Below, one piece after another: positions 30,341 through 30,758 of a stretch of DNA of 30,758 bases (its first letter is position 1; each line of letters begins with the position of its first letter). The DNA comes from an uncultured bacterium. GTDB taxonomy: Bacteria > Verrucomicrobiota > Kiritimatiellia > RFP12 > UBA1067. A model generated the notes under the pieces. That model was not told where the DNA came from and made no database searches. It worked only from the letters and a program-made list of their open reading frames with translations. The translations under genes and the position numbers were made by a program. The stretch covers positions 1 to 30,758 of the forward strand of contig URIT01000024.1 of NCBI GenBank assembly GCA_900547945.1. Direction: 5' to 3'.

Positions 30341-30758
30341 CCCTTCCGTGTGCTACCGCGCGATTTCACTTCGGAACCGTTCCGGCGGGTCAATACGCGA
30401 CGTCTCGGCGCGGGGTGTCCGACTGCGGCCCAGCCTGGGTGCGGCCGCGACAAGCGCGGCCCTCCCGTTTCCGTGTGCTGCCGCGCGATTTCACTTCGGA
30501 ACCGTTCCGGCGGGTCGATACGCGACGTCTCGGCGCGGGGTGTCCGACTGCGGCCCGGCCTGGGTGCGGCCGCGACAAGCGCGGCCTTCCCGCATGACGC
30601 CGCGCGATTTCACTTCGGAACCGTTCCGGCGGGTCGATACACGGCGTCTCGGTGCGGGGCGTCCGACTGCGGCCCGGCCTGGGTGCGGCCGCGACAAGCG
30701 CGGCCCTCCCGTTTCCGTGTGCTGCCGCGCGATTTCACTTCGGAACCGTTCCGGCGGG
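30341..30758. repeat. Tandem long repeats (about 125 bp) running off the right edge
   Basis: Copies of the anchor CGATTTCACTTCGGAACCG start at 30361, 30486, 30605 and 30730, so the period is 125, 119 and 125 bp. Each unit carries CGGAAC-C-GTTCCG, a conserved middle, and the hairpin GGCCGCG-ACAAG-CGCGGCC followed by CTCCC or TTCCC (for example 30443-30461 and 30568-30586). The short unit differs only in the linker between hairpin and anchor. Open frames through it are repeat artefacts. The array is incomplete in this window. Confidence 0.93.

Noticed and set aside
30341..30758. Possible CRISPR array at the right end
   Set aside because: The entire unit of about 125 bp repeats, including the parts that would be spacers.

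Overview
The window reads as a piece of a high-GC, Gram-negative, saccharolytic and probably anaerobic bacterium of the PVC superphylum. Kiritimatiellota or a related Verrucomicrobiota/Lentisphaerae lineage fits best; this placement is inferred, not proven. The clues are a prepilin-like protein with the AFTLIELLVVIGIIGIL leader and a C-terminal FADGHV motif, a secreted protein of the autotransporter-repeat type, a bamA-skp-lpxD outer-membrane cluster, an indolepyruvate:ferredoxin oxidoreductase, and many palindromic intergenic repeats. Almost every gene is on the minus strand. No rRNA, tRNA or CRISPR array was seen.

Layout. 1-1461: 5' part of a secreted beta-repeat/PA14-like protein whose promoter abuts a G10 tract. 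1643-3142: xylulokinase-like FGGY kinase. 3167-3383: nested palindrome. 3397-6182: parE directly behind a prepilin-like gene. 6247-6780: small Cys4 protein on the plus strand. 6764-7678: secreted Sel1-like protein. 7739-8213: repeats. 8270-8989: secreted DUF3465 protein. 9125-9277: repeats. 9311-14259: bamA, skp, lpxD and yggS (envelope biogenesis). 14376-16835: glycogen phosphorylase. 16935-19717: membrane-anchored AMP-forming acyl ligase coupled to an MscS channel. 19929-21698: iorA. 21738-23932: pgi-rfbC. 23996-24187: 12 x 16-bp minisatellite. 24196-26595: lower-GC island with one unrecognised 441-aa protein. 26596-27309: RluA-family pseudouridine synthase. 27395-30269: nucleoside kinase and two-domain chromate transporter. 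30341-30758: about 125-bp tandem repeats running off the end.

Together the genes cover sugar entry and glycogen mobilisation (xylB-like, glgP, pgi), deoxysugar synthesis (rfbC), amino-acid 2-oxoacid oxidation (iorA) and outer-membrane construction. The most unusual content is non-coding. Intergenic spaces are filled with AT-rich or ACACAGAA-like repeat words arranged as large inverted repeats and interrupted by short GC-rich hairpins. The hairpin stems change from copy to copy but stay complementary. A second global signal is an extended -10 promoter of the form TATGGTATAAT, seen upstream of many genes; three starts lie only 6-8 nt after it, which suggests leaderless mRNAs.
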